11,029 nucleotides of DNA from Desulfosporosinus sp. UBA4726. Its GTDB lineage: Bacteria > Bacillota > Desulfitobacteriia > Desulfitobacteriales > Desulfitobacteriaceae. Shown here one piece after another: positions 1 through 6,613 of this stretch. The translations under genes and the position numbers were made by a program. The notes under the pieces are model-generated. The model did no database searches. It had not been told where the DNA came from and was given only the letters and a program-made list of their open reading frames with translations. The stretch lies in assembly GCA_002404215.1 (NCBI GenBank), contig DHJG01000064.1, positions 1-11,029 on the forward strand, written 5' to 3'. The stretch's first letter is position 1; each line of letters begins with the position of its first letter.

Positions 1-84
1 CTCTATATGAGATAGCCTTTTTTGTGTTGGTTATACTGTGAGGATTAGTCATCGGAGCATCGGGATTCCACCCGTTCATCCACA

Positions 85-142
85 CTGCTGGAGTATGCGT
101 TATGAGTCGTAGTGTGGCGATAAGCTCATTCGCTTATCGTAT
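85..142 (+). repeat. Interspersed ~55-nt repeat, copy R1
   Basis: First of three imperfect copies with the pattern CTGCtGGAGTaTgCGTTA...GTGTGGCGATA followed by a hairpin. In this copy the hairpin is perfect: CGATAAGC (119-126), a 6-nt loop, and GCTTATCG (133-140). The GTGTGGCGATA part resembles the 5' end of 5S rRNA, so the unit may be a 5S upstream flank joined to the start of 5S. Confidence 0.55.
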
Positions 143-166
143 CTCGAACACGGAAGTTAAATTTAG

Positions 167-221
167 ACGCAGAAGTATGAGTTAGAAGCTCAGTGTGGCA
201 ATAATCTCCTCCTATTATTAC
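167..221 (+). repeat. Interspersed ~55-nt repeat, copy R2
   Basis: Second copy: GAAGTATGAGTTAGAAG, then GTGTGGCAATAAT, an 8-nt CTCCTCCT loop, and ATTATT. The hairpin arms differ from copy R1 (AATAAT/ATTATT against CGATAAGC/GCTTATCG) but still pair, so the fold is kept while the sequence changes. It lies between the 5S core-like block and the 5S 3'-like block. Confidence 0.5.
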
Positions 222-245
222 CTTCAGGACCTATAGTGCTTAAGA

Positions 246-289
246 CCCAAGCCCCAGAGAGAGTAGGCCCAAGCCCCAGGGAAGGATCC
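246..289 (+). repeat. 22-nt tandem direct repeat inside the 5S-like region
   Basis: CCCAAGCCCCAG occurs at 246-257 and again at 268-279, a period of 22 nt. The first copy continues into GAGAGTAGG as a 5S 3' region would; the second continues GGAAGGATCC. This looks like a local duplication of the 3' part of a 5S-like sequence. Confidence 0.6.
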
Positions 290-292
290 AGA

Positions 293-347
293 CTGCAGGA
301 GTGTTCGTTACAGGTCGCCGTGTGGCGATAGGCTCGTCCGATTATTA
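293..347 (+). repeat. Interspersed ~55-nt repeat, copy R3
   Basis: Third copy: CTGCAGGAGTGTTCGTTA, then GTGTGGCGATAGGC and a CGATTATTATT tail. It begins directly after the second 5S 3'-like fragment. Its hairpin is weaker than in R1 and R2. Confidence 0.5.
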
Positions 348-519
348 TTTTTTTGCTAAATAAGCAAAGCAAAATACTATCTCTAACGAGGTAGAATTGT
401 GTTTCTAAATAATATTTTCAAGCACTGGCTATTGGAACTTTTTGAGTATCGTACAGTTTGAATTATATTTCTCTTAAAATAATTAAAATGTTTCTCACTC
501 CCCCTCCTTGCGAGGGCAC
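348..519. other. AT-rich intergenic stretch with one small hairpin
   Basis: No gene or clear promoter is seen. The only structure noted is a short hairpin, CCCTC (502-506), loop CTTGC, GAGGG (512-516), just before the long palindrome. It has no T-tract after it. Confidence 0.4.
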
Positions 520-566
520 TTAGATTATGTGTATATACCATAACGTGGTATATACACATAATCTAA
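520..566. repeat. Perfect 21-bp inverted repeat with 5-nt loop
   Basis: The left arm (520-540, TTAGATTATGTGTATATACCA) is the exact reverse complement of the right arm (546-566), with loop TAACG. It is not followed by a T-run, so it is not a standard intrinsic terminator for + transcription. Preceding bases on the other strand also lack a good T-run. Possible roles are a cruciform, a terminator-like end for an upstream gene, a regulator site or a remnant of a small mobile element. No function can be assigned. Confidence 0.75.
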
Positions 567-635
567 CACCGTTGAACGTTATTGGGCTAATAAACTCTTT
601 TAAAGCTAAAAACCAGTGGTTCCAACGACCTGTAA

Positions 636-707
636 TTTTATTTATTTAACCTGTAGTTTATACGGGTGTACAAATACTGGAACAATCTTATAATAAGTCA
701 GGAAATA
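636..707 (+). promoter_or_regulatory. Promoter module A (duplicated upstream of capD-like gene)
   Basis: TATAAT at 689-694 makes a consensus -10 box. TGTACA at 667-672, 16 nt upstream, is a weak -35 candidate. The block from about 636 to 707 matches 9845-9916 without gaps at about 62 of 72 positions by hand. The identity includes CCTGTAGTTTA (650-660), TGTACAAAT and TCTTATAATAAGTCAGGA. A further CCTGTA lies 21 nt upstream at 629-634. Conservation reaches well upstream of the -35 position, which suggests a bound regulator as well as RNA polymerase. It should start a transcript near 700 that reads into the secreted-protein gene at 947. Confidence 0.65.
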
Positions 708-946
708 TGCAGTTTTAAGGGATTAATGGTACGAGGTGTATTGAATAGAAATACTTTTAATTTAAAGAGATAAAGACTTATATAAGTTTTAGCATCATAT
801 TGGATGAATGTTCAGGACTTACATGATTAGTGATAAGGAAATTTTAAGGGGGTGAAGGACAACTAGGAGACGTTATAAATCTGAATAAGATAGTCCGTTT
901 CTCTAGAACAGAGAAGACTCAAATGTAGAGAGGAGAAATTAATTAC
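701..946 (+). promoter_or_regulatory. Long 5' leader of the 947 gene
   Basis: About 245 nt separate the -10 box of promoter A from the start codon, with no convincing ORF. A hairpin is visible near the end: TTCTCT (899-904), loop AGAAC, AGAGAA (910-915), extended by AGTC/GACT across a bulge. I could not match the leader to a riboswitch class I know. It has no obvious similarity to the leader after promoter B, although the two promoters are near copies. Confidence 0.3.
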
Positions 947-2059
947 ATGAAAAAAACAAAAAAAGTATTAGCTTCGTTAGCTATTGCTAGTATGGCAATT
1001 ACTATGATCCCATTTAATGCTTTCGCTGCGGGTGTAGTCCCGACTAAAACTAGCGCCCAAATTGTAAGCAAAGGTGGTTCGTCACAAACGGTAAAACTTA
1101 AGAAAATCGTAACAGAATTTATGTCCCTTCGTGGCTATCTTAATCCAAGTGAAAAAGATTCCCTTAATGAAGCCAAATCAAACTTCTTGACTGCGGTGCA
1201 AGATGGGACTTTAAACGGTGCCACTGATGGACTTTTGACGGATCAAGTAGTTGCAAAATTTCAAGCTAAAGGTATTACGAAAGCTGATGCGAACGTGGCA
1301 ATCATCAAGTCCCTCCAGGATTTTCAAGCGATCCTCTATGCTAGTGACGACGCTACTATGGTAAGCGCGCTCGTAAAGTTTAAAACTGAAAATGGGAGAA
1401 CATTCAGAACGCTTTTCGGAGATGACTTGAACGTAGAATTATTATTTGATTACATGAAGGCTACGCAAGATGAGCTCCAAAAAGAGATCAAAACTGAAAT
1501 TAAGAAAAATCCCTATGCCTTATTTGCTCTTGTAGGGGGCTCTGGTACAGAAATCGAGGATATATCAGTCGAATGGCTGAAAACGGCCTTGCACAATGTT
1601 TCAGATCGTGCAAATAGTAAGTACAACATCTTTAACCAAAAGTTCGCAGATATTGGCTGGAATATAGATTTACTTCTCGACACGCAACGTCAGGTAGGGG
1701 TAGTTATTGATCCTTCAAATGTCGCCAAAAAAGCCTTGGCAATGTCAGTTATCCGTTCTCAAATTCAATGCAGAATTAACGGAACTATGAGCGATCCGTT
1801 TACCCCTCTGACATTGAAAAAAGGTGATAATAAACTTAAACTTGATCTTTCTATCAAAGGGATAGATACTGGCGCATATAAAATTGCAGGCCTGCTCGCT
1901 TGGAAGACCGATAATTCGGCGATTGCAACTGTTGCTGGGGATGGTTCTTCAATTAATGCTGGTACTACAAAAGGTACAACATTCATTACTGCTTATAGGA
2001 TGAATGATTCACAAGTAGAAACAAACGAGTTAATTAGGATCACAGTGGCTGTAAAATAA
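947..2059 (+). CDS. Secreted protein of unknown function with Ig-like (BIG2-like) C-terminus
   Basis: The 370-residue product starts with a classic signal peptide: MKKTKK, a hydrophobic core at about 8-22, then an AFA-A cleavage site near residue 27. Residues about 30-285 are mostly helical-looking, charged and not recognised. From about 285 to the end the chain looks beta-rich and contains a bacterial Ig-like signature (WKTDNSAIATV near 319, then INAGTTKGTTFITA), like the BIG2 domains of surface and adhesion proteins. There is no LPxTG or SLH anchor, so it is probably exported and either released or bound through partners. The start is supported by AGGAG at 931-935. It has its own promoter and leader and ends at a strong terminator, so it is probably monocistronic. 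Sharing a promoter type with the capD-like gene hints at a role in the matrix or cell surface. That role is inference. Confidence 0.85.
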   Translation: MKKTKKVLASLAIASMAITMIPFNAFAAGVVPTKTSAQIVSKGGSSQTVKLKKIVTEFMSLRGYLNPSEKDSLNEAKSNFLTAVQDGTLNGATDGLLTDQVVAKFQAKGITKADANVAIIKSLQDFQAILYASDDATMVSALVKFKTENGRTFRTLFGDDLNVELLFDYMKATQDELQKEIKTEIKKNPYALFALVGGSGTEIEDISVEWLKTALHNVSDRANSKYNIFNQKFADIGWNIDLLLDTQRQVGVVIDPSNVAKKALAMSVIRSQIQCRINGTMSDPFTPLTLKKGDNKLKLDLSIKGIDTGAYKIAGLLAWKTDNSAIATVAGDGSSINAGTTKGTTFITAYRMNDSQVETNELIRITVAVK

Positions 2060-2072
2060 TTGGGGTTTTGCT

Positions 2073-2099
2073 CAACGCGAGTACTACACTCGCTAGTTG
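2073..2099 (+). terminator. First of two tandem hairpins after the 947 gene
   Basis: GCGAGT (2077-2082), loop ACTAC, ACTCGC (2088-2093), extended by CAAC/GTTG with a TA bulge. No T-tract follows directly, so it may assist the next hairpin rather than terminate by itself. Confidence 0.4.
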
Positions 2100-2122
2100 C
2101 GGGAGAAGACATATCGGATATA

Positions 2123-2155
2123 CAGAGAGTTGGGGATTCCAGCTCTCTGCTTTTT
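2123..2155 (+). terminator. Rho-independent terminator
   Basis: An 11-bp stem with one U-G pair (2123-2133 with 2139-2149), loop GGATT, followed by CTTTTTG with the T-run at 2151-2155. It closes the transcription unit of the 947 gene and implies that the 2234 gene needs its own promoter. Confidence 0.85.
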
Positions 2156-2233
2156 GCGTAAATCCTTTTAAGAAGAGACTTCAATCAACTTATTGAAATA
2201 TAATCGAATGTTTTAAGGAGGATAATTTACGAC

Positions 2234-3640
2234 ATGCGTAAAGACTGGCAACGACTATTTTGTACATGCATGGCTATCGGCTTGGCAAGCGTTTTAGGGT
2301 TTTCAGTACAAATGGCCTCCGCCGCGACGGTAATTCCCTCTTTATCCGGGTTGAGTGCAACGGCAGTCTCTCGCCTAGGCGGGGGAGACCAATATGAAAC
2401 TGCCGCAATAATAGCCCGGCGAGGTTGGCCAGGAACGTCGAATGCGGTTGTCCTTGCAGCGGGCATGACGCCTAATTTAGTGGATGCTTTGGCGGCAGGG
2501 CCGTTGTCAACTAAGCTTGAGGCTCCATTGATTCTTACGGACGGGGGAAATCAGCTTAATGCTTGGGCCAAACAAGAACTTCAACGTTTAAAACCTTCAA
2601 AGGCCTATATAATTAGCGGTACGGCTGTGATTAAGCCGTCGGTTCTAGAGGAACTTAAGGAAATGGGAATTAACCTTGTCGAACTGGGTGGATATGATCA
2701 ATACGAAACATCGGTAAATATTGCAAAAGAAATGATCCATCAGGGAGTGCAAGTTTCTCAAGTCGTCTTAGCCGCTGGGTGGGGGACCTCGGCCGATGCC
2801 TTATCGATTGCTGCAATTGCCGCTACTCAGGGTATACCCATATTGGAGACCACTCGTGATGCCCTACCGACCTCGGTTGAATCGTTTTTGGATAGTCTAT
2901 CAGGTATTACAGATTCTTTTGTTATCGGTGGAACGGCTGTTGTAGCTGATACTGTTCAAGCCCAACTTCCGGGAACAGCTCATCGTTATGCTGGATTGAC
3001 CAAATATGATACAAATATTGAGGTTCTGAAAGGGTTCAAAAATGTTCTTAAGAATGAAAAGGTTTACGTGGCTAATGGAGAAACCTTGGTTGATGCCTTG
3101 GCCGGAGTACCTTTGGTGGCGCAGAGCTCATCGGCAATTCTCTTGACCGATCAGACCCTACCGACAACCTCATGCGATTATGCGTTACAGAATATACCGA
3201 CTGAAGTTGTAGCACTGGGTGGAGAAGCTGTTGTGCCCCAAAGTGTTTTAGAGCAATTGATGTCAGGAGTTACCCCAGCGACTATAAATGTCCTCAAATT
3301 CCAGATCTTAACCGTTCCTGCTTACGACTCAGAAGAAATGAGTAATGGCTCAACTGTTGATATGAGCGGTGCTCCTGATACGACTCAAGTGACTGGCTTT
3401 AGTGTCACCGTCGACCACTCTTGCGAATTGCAATTGGATGGGATCGATAAAACCATTCCCCTTTCAGGAGGACAAGCCACCCTGGTGAACCTTGATGACT
3501 TGATTTCGGGAACACAAGGTGGAAATGGGATTAGCTTAAGAACACTTAGAGCATTTTACGGCAACAGTTTTACAATTCAAGGGGAGATTAAAGAGAATGG
3601 CAATGTTACTGAAAATCTATCAATGACGCTAAAGCTCTAA
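2234..3640 (+). CDS. Secreted cell-wall-binding repeat 2 protein
   Basis: The 468-residue product has a signal peptide with a cleavage site near residue 30 (MASA-A). Three cell wall binding repeat 2 modules (PF04122 type) follow at about 48-146, 151-245 and 251-344. Each begins with a variant of R/L-x-G-G-x-D-Q-Y-E-T (RLGGGDQYET, ELGGYDQYET, RYAGLTKYDT). Each carries an (A/V)-x-G-x-x-x-x-D-A-L-(A/S)-x-A motif and ends in a GG(E/T)AV(V/I) turn. In this family three such repeats bind anionic wall polymers and hold the protein on the Gram-positive wall. Residues 350-468 form a separate beta-rich domain that I do not recognise and that presumably carries the specific function. The start has AAGGAGG at 2216-2222. 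The gene lies directly upstream of the polysaccharide chain-length/kinase pair, consistent with a surface locus. Confidence 0.88.
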   Translation: MRKDWQRLFCTCMAIGLASVLGFSVQMASAATVIPSLSGLSATAVSRLGGGDQYETAAIIARRGWPGTSNAVVLAAGMTPNLVDALAAGPLSTKLEAPLILTDGGNQLNAWAKQELQRLKPSKAYIISGTAVIKPSVLEELKEMGINLVELGGYDQYETSVNIAKEMIHQGVQVSQVVLAAGWGTSADALSIAAIAATQGIPILETTRDALPTSVESFLDSLSGITDSFVIGGTAVVADTVQAQLPGTAHRYAGLTKYDTNIEVLKGFKNVLKNEKVYVANGETLVDALAGVPLVAQSSSAILLTDQTLPTTSCDYALQNIPTEVVALGGEAVVPQSVLEQLMSGVTPATINVLKFQILTVPAYDSEEMSNGSTVDMSGAPDTTQVTGFSVTVDHSCELQLDGIDKTIPLSGGQATLVNLDDLISGTQGGNGISLRTLRAFYGNSFTIQGEIKENGNVTENLSMTLKL

Positions 3641-3805
3641 GTAGGGGCTGTTTAGTAAGGAAATTTCCAGAGAAGAGCCGTATAATCTTTGTGCAATCAA
3701 AAGGTCGTAGTTTTCAGGAAAAGACCAATATTATATCGAGTTTGAAGGGTTATTGCGAACAATAAATGTCCAACAAGTTTTACAGGGCTAATTTGGGAGG
3801 TCGAC
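3641..3805 (+). other. Intergenic region before the chain-length regulator
   Basis: This holds a TATAAT at 3681-3686 without a recognisable -35 partner, a GGAAATTTCC palindrome (3659-3668) and a weak bulged hairpin (GGTC...TTTT/AAAA...GACC, about 3702-3725). No clear terminator follows the wall-binding protein gene, so read-through into the next genes is possible. Confidence 0.3.
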
Positions 3806-4498
3806 ATGGAGGAGAAGATTGAATTACGGCAGTATTGGGACGTGCTGCGAAAACGTTGGATGATCGTGGTGGTCATAACGCTTATCGCTACACTAACCAG
3901 TGGAGTTATTAGTTATTTTGTTATAAAACCAGTATATCAAGCTTCAACCACTCTGATCGTTGGAAAGAAAGCTTCGGAGTCTGGCCAAGCGGCAAACCAA
4001 ATGCTCGATAATAATGTACTTCTAGCTAACCAACAACTTGCCAAAACCTATGCAACGATCGCACAGAGTCGCACTGTCGAACAAAATGTGCTTAAGGATT
4101 TAAACTTGCCGCTGACGGTCGAAGGTCTCGACAGTCTGATCTCCGTAACTCCAGTAAAGACCACGGAAATTCTAGAAATTCAGGTGACCAATCAAAACCC
4201 TGAATTGGCTGCCTCGATTGCTAACACAATGGCGCAAGAGTTTTCCAAAGCTGTTATTGAAATCAAAAAAGTGGATAGTGTAAGCATTGTGGATACTGCA
4301 GTGATCCCGGATAAGCCCATTAAGCCAAAAAAAACCCTAAACGTACTGATTGCCTTTTTCGTGGGCATTATGGCCTCTGTTGGATTGGTCTTCTTGCTAG
4401 AATATCTGGATAACACTGTAAAGACTTCCAGTGATGTCGAGAAGCTTTTGGGGATTCCAGTACTGGGCATCATTCCAAATTATGAAATGGAAAAATAG
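3806..4498 (+). CDS. Polysaccharide co-polymerase / BY-kinase activator (Wzz/CpsC family)
   Basis: The 230-residue protein has the standard CpsC/YwqC (TkmA) layout. A short cytoplasmic N-terminus (ELRQYWDVLRKRW) is followed by membrane segment 1 at about 18-40, the VYQASTTLIVGKK sequence typical of Wzz proteins, and an extracellular middle. A proline/lysine-rich PDKPIKPKK stretch (168-176) precedes membrane segment 2 (about 178-199). The cytoplasmic tail ends SDVEKLLGIPVLGIIPN. In Firmicutes this tail binds and activates the separate tyrosine kinase, and the pair sets polymer length and export of capsule or exopolysaccharide. The start has GGGAGG at 3795-3800. The kinase gene follows after 20 nt, so the two are surely co-transcribed. 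No cognate CpsB-type phosphatase is seen in the window. Confidence 0.92.
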   Translation: MEEKIELRQYWDVLRKRWMIVVVITLIATLTSGVISYFVIKPVYQASTTLIVGKKASESGQAANQMLDNNVLLANQQLAKTYATIAQSRTVEQNVLKDLNLPLTVEGLDSLISVTPVKTTEILEIQVTNQNPELAASIANTMAQEFSKAVIEIKKVDSVSIVDTAVIPDKPIKPKKTLNVLIAFFVGIMASVGLVFLLEYLDNTVKTSSDVEKLLGIPVLGIIPNYEMEK

Positions 4499-4518
4499 GG
4501 TACGAGAGGGAGATTTGA

Positions 4519-5226
4519 TTGGCATATTCATTAATCACCTTAGAACAAACAAAATCCCCAATCTCAGAGGCCTATCGGGCACTTAGAACAAATGTTCAGT
4601 TTACAAGTGTGGATTCAGAGACCCAAAAAATAATGATCACAAGCTCAGGTCCTCGGGAAGGGAAATCTCACACGGTCGCTAATCTCGCGGTCAGTATAGC
4701 TCAATCTGGAAAATCAGTTCTTATTATCGATGCTGATTTGCGTAATCCTACTCAGCATAAACTATTTGGGTTGGATAATGGAGAAGGGTTATCGGTTTCC
4801 CTGGTTCAGGATCAAGACTATCGTAAATATATTCGGGAAACTGCTGTGCCTGGTGTCATGGTGCTCCCGGGAGGTCCCGTTCCTCCAAATCCTGCAGAGC
4901 TTGTTGGGTCTAAACGGATGAAACGTATGATCGAGGAAGTCAGTGAGCAATTTGACATGGTCCTAATCGATACTCCTCCCATTATTGCAGTTACTGATGC
5001 TGCGATTCTTGCCCAGGAGGTCGATGGAGTCATTCTAGTCTTAGCCTCAGGGGAAGTGAACAAAGGTTATGCACAAAAGGCCAAGGACGTACTGGACAAA
5101 TTGGGGGTCAAGATCCTCGGGGCTGTTCTAAATAAAGTGGACCTGAAAACCAACGAATACTACTATTACTATTATAACTCTTCTGACGATAGTAAGAAGA
5201 AGTATAAGCGTCATAAAGACCGCTAA
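4519..5226 (+). CDS. BY-family protein tyrosine kinase (CpsD/CapB/YwqD type)
   Basis: The 235-residue soluble ATPase carries all bacterial tyrosine kinase motifs. Walker A is GPREGKSH (44-51), Walker A' is VLIIDADLRNP (67-77, with Asp71 and Asp73), and Walker B is VLIDTPP (148-154). The C-terminus has a tyrosine cluster of six consecutive Tyr (214-219), followed by a basic tail (KKKYKRHKDR). In this family the cluster is autophosphorylated between subunits, and cycling of phosphorylation controls polysaccharide assembly. The N-terminal EAYRALRTNVQF motif is the usual subunit-contact signature. Translation starts at TTG (4519), preceded by GAGAGGGAG at 4504-4512; no ATG fits the conserved N-terminus. 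It depends on the adjacent CpsC-like protein for membrane location and activation. Confidence 0.93.
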   Translation: MAYSLITLEQTKSPISEAYRALRTNVQFTSVDSETQKIMITSSGPREGKSHTVANLAVSIAQSGKSVLIIDADLRNPTQHKLFGLDNGEGLSVSLVQDQDYRKYIRETAVPGVMVLPGGPVPPNPAELVGSKRMKRMIEEVSEQFDMVLIDTPPIIAVTDAAILAQEVDGVILVLASGEVNKGYAQKAKDVLDKLGVKILGAVLNKVDLKTNEYYYYYYNSSDDSKKKYKRHKDR

Positions 5227-5417
5227 AGCAAAGAAGCTTCCTTCTTCTGTGTATAACATGAGGGCTATGAAGCCGTAAATTACACATTATCTTTTTGGCG
5301 AAAATGTTTAGTAAGTAATTCAAAATTGCCCAGATATTGGATAATTAGTGGAATAGGCCTAATGAATACACAGAATTTAAATAATATTTCCCGAAATAGG
5401 AGGAATTTGGGGGATAG
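5227..5417 (+). other. Intergenic region upstream of the quorum-sensing cassette
   Basis: A weak 6-bp hairpin (AAGAAG/CTTCTT at 5231-5246) without a T-tract follows the kinase gene, so termination is doubtful. No convincing -10/-35 pair was found; the best weak candidate is TTGGAT (5337-5342) with TAATGA 17 nt downstream. No copy of the promoter A/B module and no ComA-box-like TTGCGG-N4-CCGCAA dyad is present. Confidence 0.3.
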
Positions 5418-5654
5418 ATGTCAAACTTAGCTAAAAAGGAAAGGGGAATAGACATGAACTTTGATAACATTGCTAAATTAGTTCACGAATTAGCCAAATC
5501 TTCAAATCTTAGCTCAGTAAAAATACCTCAGTTAAAATCTATCCGTGAAATTACAAACTTCGAATTGGAGGCAATCACAAAGGTATTCTCGAAAGAAGAA
5601 TTGTCGGGTAATACTTTAGAGGCTAGAATGTCTCCGACTCTTTATTGGTTCTAA
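5418..5654 (+). CDS. comX: ComX-like pheromone precursor
   Basis: This small peptide (78 residues from ATG 5418, or 66 from ATG 5454) has no signal peptide or membrane segment. The second start has the closer ribosome site (AGGAAAGGGG, 5437-5446); the first has AGGAGG at 5398-5403, 14 nt away. The middle (KIPQLKSIREITNFELEAITKVFSK) resembles the amphipathic N-terminal half of ComX precursors. The chain ends SPTLYWF, with a single Trp at the penultimate position. In Bacillus, ComX is cleaved and its Trp near the C-terminus is prenylated by ComQ to give the secreted pheromone. The call rests on size, the C-terminal Trp and position next to comQ-, comP- and comA-like genes, because ComX sequences are too variable for homology by eye. 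The gene precedes comQ here, whereas in B. subtilis it follows it. Confidence 0.72.
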   Translation: MSNLAKKERGIDMNFDNIAKLVHELAKSSNLSSVKIPQLKSIREITNFELEAITKVFSKEELSGNTLEARMSPTLYWF

Positions 5655-5671
5655 AGGGGCTAAGTGATGCC

Positions 5672-6613
5672 ATGAACATGGACCAAATGATTGCGAAGGA
5701 AATAAAACTGCTTTTAACTGAATCAGGGCTTAGTAAGGATGTAGTATGCATAATCAATAGTTGGCTGGATTCCAATTATAGAATCAAGGGAAGGTATGGA
5801 TGGGCCCAATTAACGCTTATGACTTGCGATAGCACTGGGGGAGGCTCAGACGTAGGCCTACAAGGAGCCGTTGCTATGGAACTCTACGCCTTGGCAGCGG
5901 ATATTTTGGACGATATTCAAGACCAAGATAACAACGATCTTCCCTGGCGTATAGTTCTTCCTGCGCAAGCAATTAATTTAGCAACTTGTATACTAGTTCT
6001 TAGCTACAAGGCCCTTTCAACTATATCTAATCGCAGGTATTTCGAGGATGTTAGCAACGCTCTTAACCAGATGGGCTTGCAGGCGTGTGACGGCCAATTT
6101 CAGGAGTCTTTGAATGACAGTAAAGATAAAATTTCGCTTGAAGAATATTTCGAGATTATTAAGCAAAAATCGGGTGGATTAACTGCTGGTGCATGTAAAA
6201 TTGGGGCGATCTTAGGAGGCGCTGATCAAACACTCGTCGACCAATTAGAACAATTCGGGATGAGTTTAGGTGTAATGAGTCAAATCAAAAACGATATCCA
6301 TGATTTCTTAAATTTCGAAACAAAAAGTGATTTCGCTAGAGGAAGGAAAACTCTACCGTTCGTTTATCTTTTAAATGTTCTTAATGAGATAGAATCTGAA
6401 GAGTTAAGATGCCTTAGTACTCTGGCGATCAAAGATCTCGATGAATTCGGGTCAAAAGAAAGAGGGCGGTTAAGAGAATTGATGGTTAATGAGGGGACCA
6501 TTCATTATTATTCGGTGATTTACGAGATGTATAAGCAACGTGCGATGGAGATTTTAGAAGGTATTACAATTTCGGAAAATAGAAAAGAGAAGTTGATTCA
6601 GCTTGTTGGATAA
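5672..6613 (+). CDS. comQ: ComQ-like isoprenyl transferase (polyprenyl synthase fold)
   Basis: The 313-residue product belongs to the trans-isoprenyl diphosphate synthase fold. The first Asp-rich motif is DILDDIQDQD (77-86) followed by NNDLPW. The second is the short NDIHD (207-211), as in ComQ, rather than the DDxxD of true chain-elongating synthases. KSDFARGRKTLPF follows (GRKTLPF at 224-230). ComQ proteins bind a farnesyl or geranyl diphosphate through these motifs and attach the isoprenyl group to the Trp of ComX; ComQ is also needed for pheromone maturation. Length matches B. subtilis ComQ (about 300). ATG 5672 was chosen, with AAAGGGG at 5653-5659 upstream. An in-frame TTG at 5645 would overlap comX but lacks a ribosome site. 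A housekeeping polyprenyl synthase is the alternative, but the gene's place between comX-like and comP-like genes argues against it. Confidence 0.87.
   Translation: MNMDQMIAKEIKLLLTESGLSKDVVCIINSWLDSNYRIKGRYGWAQLTLMTCDSTGGGSDVGLQGAVAMELYALAADILDDIQDQDNNDLPWRIVLPAQAINLATCILVLSYKALSTISNRRYFEDVSNALNQMGLQACDGQFQESLNDSKDKISLEEYFEIIKQKSGGLTAGACKIGAILGGADQTLVDQLEQFGMSLGVMSQIKNDIHDFLNFETKSDFARGRKTLPFVYLLNVLNEIESEELRCLSTLAIKDLDEFGSKERGRLRELMVNEGTIHYYSVIYEMYKQRAMEILEGITISENRKEKLIQLVG

Larger units (their letters stand above)
61..291 (+). pseudogene. Decayed, mosaic 5S rRNA-like sequence
   Basis: Several stretches match conserved 5S rRNA blocks. CCACCCGTTC is at 68-77 (5S loop A/helix III region). GTGGCGATA is at 114-122 (5S 5' end). 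CGAACACGGAAGTTAA is at 145-160, 16 nt identical to the Bacillus subtilis 5S core as I remember it. GAGAGTAGG is at 259-267 (5S 3' part). From 114 onward the blocks occur in 5S order, but the distance from the core to the 3' block is about 59 nt too long. That surplus is close to the length of the repeat copy lying between them (167-221). No intact ~117-nt 5S gene can be drawn, so this is either a pseudogene, several tandem 5S copies with internal deletions, or a 5S-derived repeat element. The block identities are direct observations; the history is inference. Confidence 0.5.

Noticed and set aside
85..347. CRISPR array
   Set aside because: Only three imperfect copies at irregular spacing (81 and 127 nt), with no constant spacer length and no cas genes.
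190..372. 60-residue minus-strand ORF
   Set aside because: It lies wholly within the 5S-like and repeat region and is explained by that repeat sequence; no supported start.
701..946. Riboswitch in the leader of the 947 gene
   Set aside because: No match to the conserved cores of c-di-GMP, SAM, T-box or other classes I can recall; only a small hairpin is evident.
2096..2101. TTGCGG as half of a ComA-box
   Set aside because: The matching CCGCAA half is absent at the required spacing, and the bases are part of a hairpin after the 947 gene.
3681..3686. TATAAT as a promoter for the chain-length regulator/kinase pair
   Set aside because: No -35-like hexamer at a workable distance and no extended -10 TG; kept only as a note.
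4730..5063. Alternative-frame ORFs inside the tyrosine kinase gene, both strands
   Set aside because: Shadows of a gene whose Walker motifs and tyrosine cluster are all in the main frame.
5645..5671. TTG start for comQ overlapping the comX end
   Set aside because: No ribosome site precedes the TTG, while ATG 5672 has AAAGGGG upstream and gives a length typical of ComQ.
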